Below are positions 48,908-58,321 of a stretch of DNA of 64,000 nucleotides, in pieces (position 1 is the stretch's first letter; the number at the start of each line of letters is the position of its first letter). The position numbers were made by a program, and so were the translations under genes. The stretch is from Chthonomonas calidirosea (lineage in GTDB: Bacteria; Armatimonadota; Fimbriimonadia; Fimbriimonadales; Fimbriimonadaceae): assembly GCA_945882415.1 (NCBI GenBank), contig CAMCWC010000001.1, forward strand, positions 1 to 64,000, in the 5' to 3' direction. The notes beneath the pieces are model-generated. The model had not been told where the DNA came from. It worked only from the letters and a program-made list of their open reading frames with translations, and made no database searches.

Positions 48908-49801
48908 TTAGGTCAGGCTGTGCCAGTCTGACGGAGCCGCTTCCTGCCATCTTCGGCGGAATTCCATATTGAGGGCCTCATCCGCTGGGTAGCGGGTGAG
49001 GTTCTCAACGTTTTGGCGGAACCGACTCTTTGATGAAGAACCCACGATGGCTGTGCAAACTGCCGGCTGGCTCAGCGTAAAGTTCAATGCTCGGGCTACG
49101 GCTTCGTCGCTTGCCGTCTGCAGCGCGGCGTACTGGAGAACTTGATAGCGCTCCCAATACGGTCGGGCGTAGAGCCCTTCCTCGGGCTCAGAGAGCCACG
49201 CGGCGTTTGCGACCGGACGCTTTACGATGACTCCAACTTGGCGCTCCGCGGCATATGGGAGCACGTTCGTGATGTTGGCCTGATCCATCACGTTGACCGA
49301 GCATTGGAGGGCGTCAAATCGGCCAGATTCCACCGCGAACTTCGCCGCATCGTTGTCTCCGCTGTAGCCAATGTAGCGCGCCTTTCCGGCCGCCTTGGCT
49401 TCCTCCAGAACTTCGATGATTTCTCCTTTCTGAAGGAGTTCCAGCGAGCAAGTGTGAAGCTGGATCAGGTCAACGTAGTCGGTCTGCAAGCGCTGGAGAG
49501 ATCGGTCGATCTGCTTTCGAAGCATTTCGGGCTCCCAATCTTCGCCCTCCATGCCGCTCGTGTGACCGCACTTCGTGAACAAGTAGAACTCGCTTCGGCG
49601 GTGACTGACCGCTTTGCCAATTTTCTCTTCGCTGTCTCGGTAACACTCGGCGGTGTCGATGATGTTTAGCCCGGCATCGAGCGCGTCGTTCAGAAGATCA
49701 TCGACAACGTCTTGGGGTGTTTCGCGGAAACCGATCTCCGAGGTGCCGTAGCCGATTGCGGACACTTTCATGTCCGTCTTGCCGAACTGCCGATATTGCA
49801 T
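48908..49801 (-). CDS. aldo/keto reductase
   Basis: 297 residues. NADPH-dependent carbonyl reductase, TIM barrel. Seen: GTSEIGF, the catalytic Asp/Tyr in IIDTAECYRDSEEKIGKAV, the Lys in YLFTKCGH and LIQLHTC. The C-terminal AIVGSSSKSRFRQNVENL binds the cofactor phosphate. Substrate unknown. Confidence 0.92.
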   Translation of the reverse strand: MQYRQFGKTDMKVSAIGYGTSEIGFRETPQDVVDDLLNDALDAGLNIIDTAECYRDSEEKIGKAVSHRRSEFYLFTKCGHTSGMEGEDWEPEMLRKQIDRSLQRLQTDYVDLIQLHTCSLELLQKGEIIEVLEEAKAAGKARYIGYSGDNDAAKFAVESGRFDALQCSVNVMDQANITNVLPYAAERQVGVIVKRPVANAAWLSEPEEGLYARPYWERYQVLQYAALQTASDEAVARALNFTLSQPAVCTAIVGSSSKSRFRQNVENLTRYPADEALNMEFRRRWQEAAPSDWHSLT

Positions 49802-49807
49802 GCAGGG

Positions 49808-49813
49808 AAGTTA
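49808..49813 (-). promoter_or_regulatory. -10 box TAACTT, aldo/keto reductase gene
   Basis: TAACTT on the minus strand, 6-base spacer, ATG at 49801. It lies just beyond the stop of the ABC-F gene. Confidence 0.5.
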
Positions 49814-49818
49814 CCGCA

Positions 49819-51723
49819 CTAGCCAGCGCGCTGAGCGTTCAGTTCTTCGAGCCGAATGTTTTGCTCCTCCCACGCCGACATCGTGCCTTCGAGGGCTTCC
49901 TTCGCGACTTGGTACTCGGTGGTAAGGGCCAGAATGTCTGCGTCCGGCTTCAGGTTCGCCAAGTCTGCTTCGATGTCCTTAATGTCCTCTTCCTGATCAG
50001 AGATGCGATTCTCGAGCTCGGAGATCAACTTTTCCGTCCGCTCGATTTCCTTGCTGAGTTCGCGCGGGGAAAGCTTAGGCTCCTTGGGTTCCTCGACGAC
50101 CTTCTTCTGATTGCTCGGCTGGACTTTCGGTGCGATCGTTGCGCCGCGACGGTAGTCGTCGAAGGTGGAGTTGTAGATGACGCAGCCCGATTTCTTGACA
50201 TCGAGGATGTTGTCCGCGATTTGACTGAGCAACCATCGGTCGTGCGAGACCATGATGAGCGTGCCTTTGTACTCTCGCAGAACATCGACCAAAGCATCTC
50301 GACTCGCCATGTCCAAGTGGTTGGTAGGCTCGTCCAAAACGAGAAGGTTCGGGTTCAAATGGGTAAGTTTGGCAAGCGAAAGCTTGTTCTTTTCACCGCC
50401 GCTTAAGGTCTTGATCGGACGATAGACGTCGTCTCCCGTAATCAAGAATCGCCCCAGAAGGTTTCGCGCATCGGGTGGCTTGAGGTCAAGGCCGAAGACG
50501 AAGTAGTCCAGCGGCGACTCTTCCGGGTCTAGGTCGCTGGCGTCCTGCGTGAAGTAACCCGCGGTGACGTTGCTACCAAGTCGAACCATGCCGCCTTGGG
50601 CTTCTAGCTCGTTCATGGCGACCTTGATGAGCGTTGATTTGCCAGCACCGTTCTCGCCAATCACGCCCCATCGTTCGCCGATTCGGACCGTCCAGTCCAA
50701 ACCTTTGATGAGCGTCGTTCCTGGGAAGCCGACGTCCAGCTTTTGCGTTGCCAGAACAATATCGCCCGATCGCGCTGCCTCTCCGAATCCGCCGCGCATT
50801 TGGCGGTCGTTCTTTGGAGATTCGACTTTCGTCTCGATGAGCCGGTTCATGAGCTTCAACCGACCCCGCGCCTGGGCGGTTCGCTGGCTGTTCATAAACC
50901 GCCGAACGTATTCGTCCATCTTCGCGATTTCGCGATCCTGCTGACGAGCAACCTCGGCAAGCCGGGCATCCTCTTCCTTTCGAAGATCAAGAAACTTCTC
51001 GAATGGACCAGGGTAGGCAAAGACTTGTTGTTGCCGTAGTTCAAGAACCCGCTCGGCCGTATTGTTCAAGAACGTTCGGTCGTGACTTACCAATAAGACA
51101 GCGCCATGGTAGGCCTTGATCCAGCCTTCGAGCCATTCCGTCGCCTGAAGGTCAAGGTGGTTCGTAGGTTCGTCGAGGATCAATAGCTCGGGTTCCTCGA
51201 GCAGCAGCCGGGCAAGCGCAAGCCGCGTTCGCTCCCCACCGGAAAGCTTCGAAGTCGGCTTGTCAAACTCGTCCTCCGTAAAGCCCAACCGCTTCAGAAC
51301 CGCGCGCATGTCGGTCTCGGCGCTATAGCCTTCGGCGTCTAAGAAATGCTCGTGCACGAGGGCGTACTCGTCGATATCCTCTTGGCTCGCCGTGCCCGAA
51401 TCCAGTTTGAGTTGCAGTTCTTCGAGGCGAGCTTGCAGCTCGAGCTGATGCTCACGGGCCGACTGCGCTTCTTCCAGAACGGTCTTTCCGCTGGTGACCG
51501 GCATGTCCTGCTTCAGGTAGCCGATCTTCGCGCCGCGAGCGAGGTTGCAAGATCCGTTATCCGGCTTGTACTGCCCGGTGATGATGCGAAGCAGGGTGGT
51601 TTTCCCGGCCCCGTTTCGCCCGACGAGAGCCACTTTTTCTCGGTTTTCCAAGCGAAAAGTGACCCCGTCCAAGACGACATCGACATTAAAGGCTTTTCGG
51701 ACGTTGGAAACGGACAGCAACAT
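49819..51723 (-). CDS. ABC-F family ATPase (Uup/EttA-type)
   Basis: 634 residues with two ABC domains in one chain and no membrane part. First domain: GRNGAGKTTLL, LSGGERTRLALARLLL. Second domain: GENGAGKSTLI, LSGGEKNKLSLAKL, then LLVLDEPTNHLDMAS. A helical linker lies between them (RFMNSQRTAQARGRLKLMNRL), and the chain ends in a coiled coil (about residues 555-634), as in Uup. ABC-F proteins act on ribosomes or at DNA repair, not in transport. Some give antibiotic resistance, but a housekeeping role is more likely. Confidence 0.93.
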   Translation of the reverse strand: MLLSVSNVRKAFNVDVVLDGVTFRLENREKVALVGRNGAGKTTLLRIITGQYKPDNGSCNLARGAKIGYLKQDMPVTSGKTVLEEAQSAREHQLELQARLEELQLKLDSGTASQEDIDEYALVHEHFLDAEGYSAETDMRAVLKRLGFTEDEFDKPTSKLSGGERTRLALARLLLEEPELLILDEPTNHLDLQATEWLEGWIKAYHGAVLLVSHDRTFLNNTAERVLELRQQQVFAYPGPFEKFLDLRKEEDARLAEVARQQDREIAKMDEYVRRFMNSQRTAQARGRLKLMNRLIETKVESPKNDRQMRGGFGEAARSGDIVLATQKLDVGFPGTTLIKGLDWTVRIGERWGVIGENGAGKSTLIKVAMNELEAQGGMVRLGSNVTAGYFTQDASDLDPEESPLDYFVFGLDLKPPDARNLLGRFLITGDDVYRPIKTLSGGEKNKLSLAKLTHLNPNLLVLDEPTNHLDMASRDALVDVLREYKGTLIMVSHDRWLLSQIADNILDVKKSGCVIYNSTFDDYRRGATIAPKVQPSNQKKVVEEPKEPKLSPRELSKEIERTEKLISELENRISDQEEDIKDIEADLANLKPDADILALTTEYQVAKEALEGTMSAWEEQNIRLEELNAQRAG

Positions 51724-51765
51724 GGGATCGGATGCTTTGCGGCAACCGAGAATGTACCGCGTTCC

Positions 51766-54348
51766 TTACTTGCCAGCCCGGAAAATGGCGTTGAAAAGCA
51801 ACTTAAACGATCCGTGGCTCTGGCCGCGGAAGTTGACTTCTGGGCCAAAGAGCACAACCTTGCCTTTGCCAACGCTGACATCCACGATGGCCGTGGTTCC
51901 TTTGAGCCTCTCCTGCCCCCAAGCCCAGCCCGAGCGGAGGGGCTTGTCGGTCACGAAGGTCGCCACGGGCGACACCGGCGCGTCGGCGGGCAACAGGAAC
52001 GCCGGACTGTCATCAAAGATCACGTCTAAGTCCTTGTCGCTATAGCCAAGGGTCAGCGGTCCAGGATTCAGTCTCAGGCTGAGCACCGATCCGGGAATGT
52101 AGAAGTTGGTGTCCGGGATCGGTTTCCCGTCCTCTTGTAAAGCGCTCATCGCTGGGAGACTGAGGTGCTTGGCCAAGTTGCCCGCACTGCTGCCGATCCC
52201 GATAACATGCCCGCCCGCTTCAACAAATGCCTTCAATCTCGGCATCGTTTTGCTCACCGAGATGTTCGCCCAGCGTCGCTTGAGCTCTGCCGAAATGGTC
52301 GGATCATCGGCCAAGGGGTTAGTGGCGCCACGAGTCGAATCTTGTGACGGCACCGCTCCGGAAGGGAACACAATCACGTCATATTTCGCCGCGAGATCAG
52401 CGTTATCGAGGTCCTCGCCGTACACCACTTCGTAGTTAAAACCGAACTCATCAAACAGCCATCGCGTCCAGCCGCTCGGCATGCTGCCGCCGTAGCGATC
52501 CCAAAGCGCGATGCGGACCGGCTTCACCGGAGTCGTAGCACTTCGATCCATCACCTGCGTCGTTCGGCCGTAGCTCCGACCCTTAAGGACGGTCGCCAGC
52601 TTCGCTGGATCCCCCGAAACCGCAAACGCACCAGCGGCGGAACGCTCAACCTTCATTCCGGCCTTCAAAGCCACGTTCGCAATCGCAAACGACTCGTTCT
52701 CACCCGCTGGAAGCGCAACCGTATCGGCACCGGTGGTTGGAAGGTCAACGAGGTTCTTGCCCGAACTGATCGGTACGGCGCTGTACGTTCGCTCTTCAAG
52801 CACTCGGTCAAACTTAACGCCCATCTGATACGCCAGCGTATAGCCCGCGTTGTCATACGGCGCAATCGGTGGTCCGCCGGGATAACGGAAGTCATTTGGA
52901 TAATCCTGCGGCTCAAACATATCCAAAACGTGTGGTCGATATGGCTGCGCGGTTCGAACGACCAAAGATCCAGCTGGATATCCAAACTGGTCACCTTTCA
53001 ACTGCTCAACGCGAACCCCCGTGCGCAGTAATGCTTCCGCAAACCGGCAAGCCGCTCCCCAGTTCTCCTGGCTCTTCGGAATCACGTACGCCCGAGCGTC
53101 TCGCAGTTCGGGCTTGGTCAGCGCCTCCGCCTTCAGTTCACGGATTCGGCTCGGATACCGGGTCCAGTAATCCTTCTGCCCACGCTCAATCGAGTTCTTT
53201 CCGGCACGATAGACGCTAAAGAGCAGCTTCTCCCGATAGCGAGAGGCATAGTCGAGAATCGCGTAGTTCGCCTGAATCTCGTACTGCAGCGAGTCCTTCA
53301 GGTGCCACAAGCGGGTATCGACCGGCTTGGGTAGATCAATCGAAGGAATCTGCCGTTCGGTCAAAAACGGTACGGTTGTCGGGTTTGGGCTACCCCAAGT
53401 CTCGGTGAGAATGCCGACCTGGTTGTGGAAGTACGTCGTCGTCCGCAGTCCCCCGTTCCACCAAGCCGAGAACGACGCGCCGTCGCGCATCACCGTCCCG
53501 CCTAGGCCTTCCGAGATGAGCCGTTGGTGCATGTTCAAACCGACAACATCCGTCGCGGTCTGGATGATCGGATCGACGTGGTAATTGAAAGGGTTCCGGA
53601 ACGGCGGAATGAACATGATCGTGCCGCTCGGCGCGCTCTGGTGGTGGTTGTAGACCACCTGCGGATGCCACGTCTCATACAGCACGCGGTTCATGTTCCG
53701 CGTCTCCGCCATGTTCATCGCGTAAAAGTCGCGATTGTTGTCATGGCCGCCGTACTTTTGGTAAAGCTCGGGGATGTTCGCGAGAGACCGTTGCCGTGCG
53801 ACCGGTTGTCGCATGTACCAATTGCTCACCAAATCCATGCCATCTGGGTTCGCGTGGACGAGCAAGATGATCGTGTCTTTCAGGATCCGATTGTTTTCGG
53901 CATCGGTCCGACTGACGAGCTGATACGCCGTTTCGATAAGCTGCTGCGCGCCGAGGACCTCGTTGGCGTGCAAACCGCCATCAATCCAAACCACCGACTT
54001 CGCTTTCTTCGCCGCTTCCCGGGCAAGCTCGTCGGTCGCAAAATCCGCTTGGCTGAATTTTTCACTAACTTTGCGGTGCCGCTCGAGATACTTCAGGTTC
54101 AGCGGATCGCTGATGATCGTCATCCACTGCTCGCGCCCGAACTCGGTCTTGCCCATGCTGACCAAGCGGGCGCGAGGGCTTGCCTTTGCCAGAGCCTGCC
54201 AATACCTGGTCAGGTCCTGATAGTTGGCAAGCCAATAGTCCTCGCACACGTCATGGCCAAAGAACTCCTTCGGGCTCGGAACTTGGGCCAGTACCGAACT
54301 TGCAACCAGGAATGAGGATAAGACCAAAGGGGTGCGCCAGCGAATCAT
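51766..54348 (-). CDS. secreted M14-family zinc carboxypeptidase
   Basis: About 860 residues. Signal peptide IRWRTPLVLSSFLVASSVLAQ. The M14 core has the zinc pair in GGLHANEVLG (HxxE) with the later ligand His in VYNHHQS, and RDFYAMNM between. After the catalytic part, from about residue 540, comes a long region with a class I glutamine amidotransferase-like stretch (DVIVFPSGAVPSQD, FVEAGGHVIGIGSSAG). This tandem is typical of large secreted M14 proteins in environmental bacteria. ATG 54348 is preferred to 54357 because the -10 box overlaps the latter. Confidence 0.88.
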   Translation of the reverse strand: MIRWRTPLVLSSFLVASSVLAQVPSPKEFFGHDVCEDYWLANYQDLTRYWQALAKASPRARLVSMGKTEFGREQWMTIISDPLNLKYLERHRKVSEKFSQADFATDELAREAAKKAKSVVWIDGGLHANEVLGAQQLIETAYQLVSRTDAENNRILKDTIILLVHANPDGMDLVSNWYMRQPVARQRSLANIPELYQKYGGHDNNRDFYAMNMAETRNMNRVLYETWHPQVVYNHHQSAPSGTIMFIPPFRNPFNYHVDPIIQTATDVVGLNMHQRLISEGLGGTVMRDGASFSAWWNGGLRTTTYFHNQVGILTETWGSPNPTTVPFLTERQIPSIDLPKPVDTRLWHLKDSLQYEIQANYAILDYASRYREKLLFSVYRAGKNSIERGQKDYWTRYPSRIRELKAEALTKPELRDARAYVIPKSQENWGAACRFAEALLRTGVRVEQLKGDQFGYPAGSLVVRTAQPYRPHVLDMFEPQDYPNDFRYPGGPPIAPYDNAGYTLAYQMGVKFDRVLEERTYSAVPISSGKNLVDLPTTGADTVALPAGENESFAIANVALKAGMKVERSAAGAFAVSGDPAKLATVLKGRSYGRTTQVMDRSATTPVKPVRIALWDRYGGSMPSGWTRWLFDEFGFNYEVVYGEDLDNADLAAKYDVIVFPSGAVPSQDSTRGATNPLADDPTISAELKRRWANISVSKTMPRLKAFVEAGGHVIGIGSSAGNLAKHLSLPAMSALQEDGKPIPDTNFYIPGSVLSLRLNPGPLTLGYSDKDLDVIFDDSPAFLLPADAPVSPVATFVTDKPLRSGWAWGQERLKGTTAIVDVSVGKGKVVLFGPEVNFRGQSHGSFKLLFNAIFRAGK

Positions 54349-54355
54349 TCCCGCC

Positions 54356-54361
54356 ATTCTA
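54356..54361 (-). promoter_or_regulatory. -10 box TAGAAT, M14 peptidase gene
   Basis: TAGAAT on the minus strand, 7-base spacer, ATG 54348. Confidence 0.55.
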
Positions 54362-54368
54362 ACGGCTT

Positions 54369-54752
54369 TTAGGCGGCTTCGACTTCCGAATTTGTCTCTT
54401 CGGCATACAACGCACAAACTGCACCGGCCGGGTCCTTAATGACCGCCATGGTGCCACCGTTCGATTGGTACACGATTTCTCCGCCGTTTGCCACCACTTT
54501 CTCCAGCGATTCCGCGAGATTCGCGACGGTGATGTAGAGAAGCCACTGAGCCGGTACTCCAGAGTTAACGCCACGAGCGTGACAGATTCCCGATACGCCA
54601 TCTCCCGAAGGGGACTTCATGACGTAGTCCTCATATCCGCCCATGTCCAAACCTTCATAGGTCCAGCCCACAACGGCGGAGTAAAAATCGCGCACTTCGT
54701 CGGCATTGGGGACGGTTAGGTCGTGCCAGTTAATCGTTCCTTGGGTACTCAC
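54369..54752 (-). CDS. VOC (glyoxalase/bleomycin resistance) family protein
   Basis: 127 residues. One vicinal-oxygen-chelate domain: INWHDLTVPNADEVRDFYSAVVGW opens it and GGTMAVIKDPAGAVCALYA closes it. Candidate metal residues are His9 and the C-terminal Tyr/Glu region. Such proteins are dioxygenases, isomerases or binding proteins; function is not predictable. The GTG at 54752 is picked because a TACACT box lies 6 bases before it; longer in-frame starts give a non-protein-like leader. Confidence 0.82.
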   Translation of the reverse strand: MSTQGTINWHDLTVPNADEVRDFYSAVVGWTYEGLDMGGYEDYVMKSPSGDGVSGICHARGVNSGVPAQWLLYITVANLAESLEKVVANGGEIVYQSNGGTMAVIKDPAGAVCALYAEETNSEVEAA

Positions 54753-54758
54753 CGGATA

Positions 54759-54764
54759 AGTGTA
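54759..54764 (-). promoter_or_regulatory. -10 box TACACT, VOC gene
   Basis: TACACT on the minus strand, 6-base spacer, GTG at 54752. Confidence 0.5.
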
Positions 54765-54811
54765 AGGTTTTTTGGTGGGAATGGCTAGACAAAGCGACAT
54801 AATAGAGATGC

Positions 54812-54841
54812 CTGCACGCATTTCTGCGTCGGGTGTTTTTT
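54812..54841 (+). promoter_or_regulatory. hairpin and U6 run in the DEAD-box helicase leader
   Basis: ACGCA-TTTC-TGCGT forms a short stem, and a GGGTG is followed by TTTTTT directly before ATG 54842. This resembles a weak terminator placed in the leader. CATAAT at about 54798 could be the -10 box. Confidence 0.3.
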
Positions 54842-56110
54842 ATGTTACAAACCCCAAATACGGCAGGCTTTGATGGTCTGCACCTGAGCCCGCGAACTCT
54901 CGCAACGCTCAGCAAGCTCGGATACTCAACGCCTACGCCGATCCAGGCGGCAACCATTCCCTCTGCAGTAGACGGAAAGGACGTCATTGGTCTCGCCCAG
55001 ACCGGAACGGGCAAAACACTGGCTTTCGCCCTCCCCATCGTAGAGCGAGTGCAAAAAGGGCAGTGTGCCCTCGTCATGGCCCCAACTCGAGAGTTGGCCC
55101 TCCAAATCGAAGAGACCCTTCGAAAACTCAATCTTCGCACCGCCCTCCTCGTTGGCGGCGCCCCGATGGGCCGGCAGATCAGCCAGCTCAAAACGAACCC
55201 CACCGTTGTGGTTGCCACCCCTGGTCGACTTGAAGATCACCTCAAGCAGCGAAACCTGACGCTCAAGGCTGTCTCAATCGTCGTTCTCGACGAAGCCGAC
55301 CGCATGTTGGACCTTGGTTTTGCTCCGGCAATTCGCCGAATTCTCTCCCAAACCCCATGGCCACGGCAGACGCTGTTGTTCTCCGCCACCATGCCAAAGG
55401 ACATCGCATCGCTTGCCGATGAGTATCTGCAAGATCCGGTTCGGGTCGAAATCGCTCGCCCCGGCACCGCGGCTGCGAACGTGACTCAGGAGCTCATCGT
55501 CATTCCTGGCGAAGCGAAAGAGTCCACCCTGCAAGACCTGTTGTACGAATCGAAGGGACCGGTTTTGGTCTTTGCTCGAACCCGGCACGGCGCGCGAAAG
55601 CTTGCCAAAACGGTTCGAAACATGGGCCACTCGGCGGCAGAACTCCACTCCGACCGAACCCTGAACCAGCGCCGAGAAGCGATGACCGGATTCAAGTCCG
55701 GCTCATATCGAATCTTGGTCGCCACCGACATTGCTGCTCGCGGCATTGACGTGAAAGACATCGAACTCGTAATCAACTACGACGTTCCCGACTGCGCGGA
55801 GGACTATGTTCACCGCATCGGTCGAACTGGCCGAGCAGGCGCAAGTGGACGAGCGATCACTCTCGCCACTCCAGCCCAGCACAAGGACATTCGAGATATC
55901 GAGCGAATCATGAAGACGAAGATGGAACTGTCGCCAAAATCGACAACCAACTTCCCAGCCGGTGCCCCTCAGGCCCAGCCGAAGCCAGGAGCAAATCGTG
56001 GCGGCGGTGGCGGACAGGGCGGAGCCCGTCCAAACTCGCGTCACGGCAGTCCGAAAGGACCAGGCCGACCGTTCAGCGGCCCACGACCAGCGCGACCCCG
56101 CGTCGCCTAA
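54842..56110 (+). CDS. DEAD-box RNA helicase
   Basis: About 422 residues. Unwinds RNA duplexes with ATP. All motifs are visible: Q motif STPTPIQAATIP, AQTGTGKT, APTRELALQ, VATPGRL, VLDEADRMLD, SATMPK, then DIAARGIDV and HRIGRTGRAG. The tail is rich in Gly, Arg and Pro (RGGGGGQGGARP), as in RhlE-type helicases that act in cold adaptation or ribosome assembly. A GTG at 54833 would add three residues. It converges on the alcohol dehydrogenase gene through a strong hairpin. Confidence 0.95.
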   Translation: MLQTPNTAGFDGLHLSPRTLATLSKLGYSTPTPIQAATIPSAVDGKDVIGLAQTGTGKTLAFALPIVERVQKGQCALVMAPTRELALQIEETLRKLNLRTALLVGGAPMGRQISQLKTNPTVVVATPGRLEDHLKQRNLTLKAVSIVVLDEADRMLDLGFAPAIRRILSQTPWPRQTLLFSATMPKDIASLADEYLQDPVRVEIARPGTAAANVTQELIVIPGEAKESTLQDLLYESKGPVLVFARTRHGARKLAKTVRNMGHSAAELHSDRTLNQRREAMTGFKSGSYRILVATDIAARGIDVKDIELVINYDVPDCAEDYVHRIGRTGRAGASGRAITLATPAQHKDIRDIERIMKTKMELSPKSTTNFPAGAPQAQPKPGANRGGGGGQGGARPNSRHGSPKGPGRPFSGPRPARPRVA

Positions 56111-56119
56111 AGCACCCGC

Positions 56120-56153
56120 GCTTAAGGGTTGATCTACCGATCAACCCTTAAGC
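56120..56153. terminator. perfect 15-bp hairpin between convergent genes
   Basis: GCTTAAGGGTTGATC, loop TACC, exact complement. It is symmetric, so it can act on both strands. No U-run on either side. Confidence 0.65.
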
Positions 56154-56164
56154 AACAATTTCGA

Positions 56165-57277
56165 TCAGAACTCGATAACGCTGCGAATCACGTCGCCCGT
56201 TTCCATGGCGTGGAACGCTTCTTCAACCTGTTCCAGCTTGATGCGATTCGTCACCATTTTATCCAGATTAAGCTGACCCTTAAGATACAAATCGGCCAGG
56301 ATCGGGAAGTCGTGGCTCGGAAGGGTATCGCCACAGTGGCAGACTCGAAGGGAAGCCTTATTCCAATAGACCCCCGTCGCCATGTCGCCTAGATTTAGGT
56401 TCACGGCATCCGTCGCGGCAGGGAAGCCGATGGTTGTGGCCGTGCCGCCATACGCCAGCATCTTGATCGCCTGCTCCGTGCACATCGGAATCCCGGTTGC
56501 TTCGAAGGCGTAGTCCACTCCGCCGTCCCAACCGTCTTCGGTTAGAGCTCGAACTGCCGCAACCGGATCGCCAGACTTCGCATTAACCGCGTCGGTTGCG
56601 CCGAACTCGCGAGCCCAACCTAGTTTCGTTGGGTTTACATCAACCGCAATAATCTGCTTCGCACCGGCAATCTTCGCGCCCTGAATCACGCTTAGCCCGA
56701 CTCCGCCACATCCGATCACCGCGACGCGAGACCCCCGCTCAACTGGCGTAGTGTTAAACGCGGCACCGACGCCGGTGATCACTCCACAGGCCAGCAGGCA
56801 TGCTCGGTCCAGCGGCATCTCTTCCGGCATCTTGATCGCCGCCTTAGAATGCACCACCGCGTGGGTCGCAAATGTCCCGCATCGCAAGACTGGCGAGCAC
56901 ACCGCGCCGTCGGAAGTCCGCTTGATGCGAGGTCCGGGCCGAAGCGCCATGTAGCATCGACGAGGATCGCCCCGACGGCAAGCCGGGCATTGCTCGCAAG
57001 GCGCGCGATAAGCCAAAACCACCGGATCGCCGGGCTTCAGGTGCTTAACGTTCTCGCCAACCGACTCAACAATTCCCGCCCCCTCGTGCCCGAGCACGAT
57101 CGGGAACGCCATTCCATTTCCGTTAAGTGCCTTTACGGTGAGGTCGGTGTGGCATACGCCGCTGTACTTGATCTCAACCCGAACTTCATCAGCGGAAGGT
57201 GGATCGATTGAGATCTCTCGAACGACTGCCGGCTGACCGGGCTCTTCCAGCAACGACGCCAGACCTTGGATAACCAT
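56165..57277 (-). CDS. zinc-dependent alcohol dehydrogenase (class III-like)
   Basis: 370 residues. Catalytic zinc ligands in GVCHTDLT and GHEGAGIVE, structural zinc cysteines in CEQCPACRRGDPRRC, and the NAD-binding VAVIGCGGVGLSVIQGAKIAGA. The long chain and the RTSDGAVC segment resemble the S-(hydroxymethyl)glutathione/class III alcohol dehydrogenase group, though it could equally be a mycothiol- or general aldehyde-handling enzyme. It is the last gene of the minus-strand run and lies 12 bases after the M42 peptidase gene. Confidence 0.9.
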   Translation of the reverse strand: MVIQGLASLLEEPGQPAVVREISIDPPSADEVRVEIKYSGVCHTDLTVKALNGNGMAFPIVLGHEGAGIVESVGENVKHLKPGDPVVLAYRAPCEQCPACRRGDPRRCYMALRPGPRIKRTSDGAVCSPVLRCGTFATHAVVHSKAAIKMPEEMPLDRACLLACGVITGVGAAFNTTPVERGSRVAVIGCGGVGLSVIQGAKIAGAKQIIAVDVNPTKLGWAREFGATDAVNAKSGDPVAAVRALTEDGWDGGVDYAFEATGIPMCTEQAIKMLAYGGTATTIGFPAATDAVNLNLGDMATGVYWNKASLRVCHCGDTLPSHDFPILADLYLKGQLNLDKMVTNRIKLEQVEEAFHAMETGDVIRSVIEF

Positions 57278-57289
57278 TCACCAAGGTTA

Positions 57290-58321
57290 TCACGCGATCA
57301 GCTTTTGAAGGAGCGCAATGGTGAACTCCGCGAGCTTGGGAATAGCCTGAGCATGCATGATTTCTAGTCCGTGCGAGTTTTCCATCGGCAAGCCCAGCGT
57401 GATTGGCCTGGCACAAAGCCCATGTGAAGCCGCGCACGAGGCGTCGCTACCACCGCGAGAGAACGCCTGATATTGTAAAGAAATGCCCGTAGACTTGCTG
57501 ATTTCGTGCAGCAGATCCGCATCCGCGGCGCTCGTCTGTGAGTAACTGTCCGTCATCCAAACTGTTGGGGAAGCGGAAAGCTCCACCGGCGCATCCGGCA
57601 CGTTCGCCCCGAGTTCGAGCGCGATGCAGATATCGGCCGGATTCCGGCTCAGGTGGTAAAGCGCACCCTCGCCACCGACTTCTTCGGAGGTCGTAGCAAG
57701 GAAAGTAATCGGCGCCGAAACGTCTTTGAACGCCTCAAGGATGATCAGCCAAGCCGCCAAATCCGCGCGATCGTCCAAGAACCGTCCCGCGACATGATGC
57801 GGCAGCGTCACCAAATCACGCGAAGCGGAGGCAATAACGACCCGCGTGCCGACCCGAACCCCCGCTTCTGCAAGTGCGTTCGCGGAGATCCCGGTGAAAA
57901 CCTCCGCATCGTCCCACTTCAACGCTCCGTTGCGGGCCCGAACCGTGTTGCTTCGCGGATCCTCGGTGTGGATACTTCCGAAGCCTAGTATCCCGGGCAG
58001 AGTCGCGTGTGTGCCCAGAATGTCCACCGCGCACTCGCCCAGCTTCCAAGGATGCAAACCGCCGAGTGCACGTACTTTCAGTTTGCCGCTCGCCGAGATC
58101 GAAGTGACCATCAGCGCGATCTCATCAAGGTGGGCAGTGACAACGATGTGATTAGGTTCACCAAGGGCAACTTTTAAATTTCCCTTGCCATCGACCGTGC
58201 TTGGTAGCCCTATCTGGGAAACAAAACCCGCAAGAACATCTCGGATAGCGCCCTCCTGCCCCGGCGGTCCCGGTGCCCGAACCAGACTCTGCAAAACCTC
58301 AAGCGACGCAAATCGACTCAT
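57290..58321 (-). CDS. M42-family metallo-aminopeptidase
   Basis: About 343 residues. Two-metal aminopeptidase of the PepA/FrvX/endoglucanase-M type. Ligands: His in VVTAHLDEIALMV, Asp in FLDDRADLAAW, the Glu pair in TTSEEVGGEGA and the distal His in MENSHGLEIMHA. It would trim peptides in the cytoplasm as a large complex. ATG 58321 overlaps the stop of lnt by one base, so translation is coupled. Confidence 0.9.
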   Translation of the reverse strand: MSRFASLEVLQSLVRAPGPPGQEGAIRDVLAGFVSQIGLPSTVDGKGNLKVALGEPNHIVVTAHLDEIALMVTSISASGKLKVRALGGLHPWKLGECAVDILGTHATLPGILGFGSIHTEDPRSNTVRARNGALKWDDAEVFTGISANALAEAGVRVGTRVVIASASRDLVTLPHHVAGRFLDDRADLAAWLIILEAFKDVSAPITFLATTSEEVGGEGALYHLSRNPADICIALELGANVPDAPVELSASPTVWMTDSYSQTSAADADLLHEISKSTGISLQYQAFSRGGSDASCAASHGLCARPITLGLPMENSHGLEIMHAQAIPKLAEFTIALLQKLIA

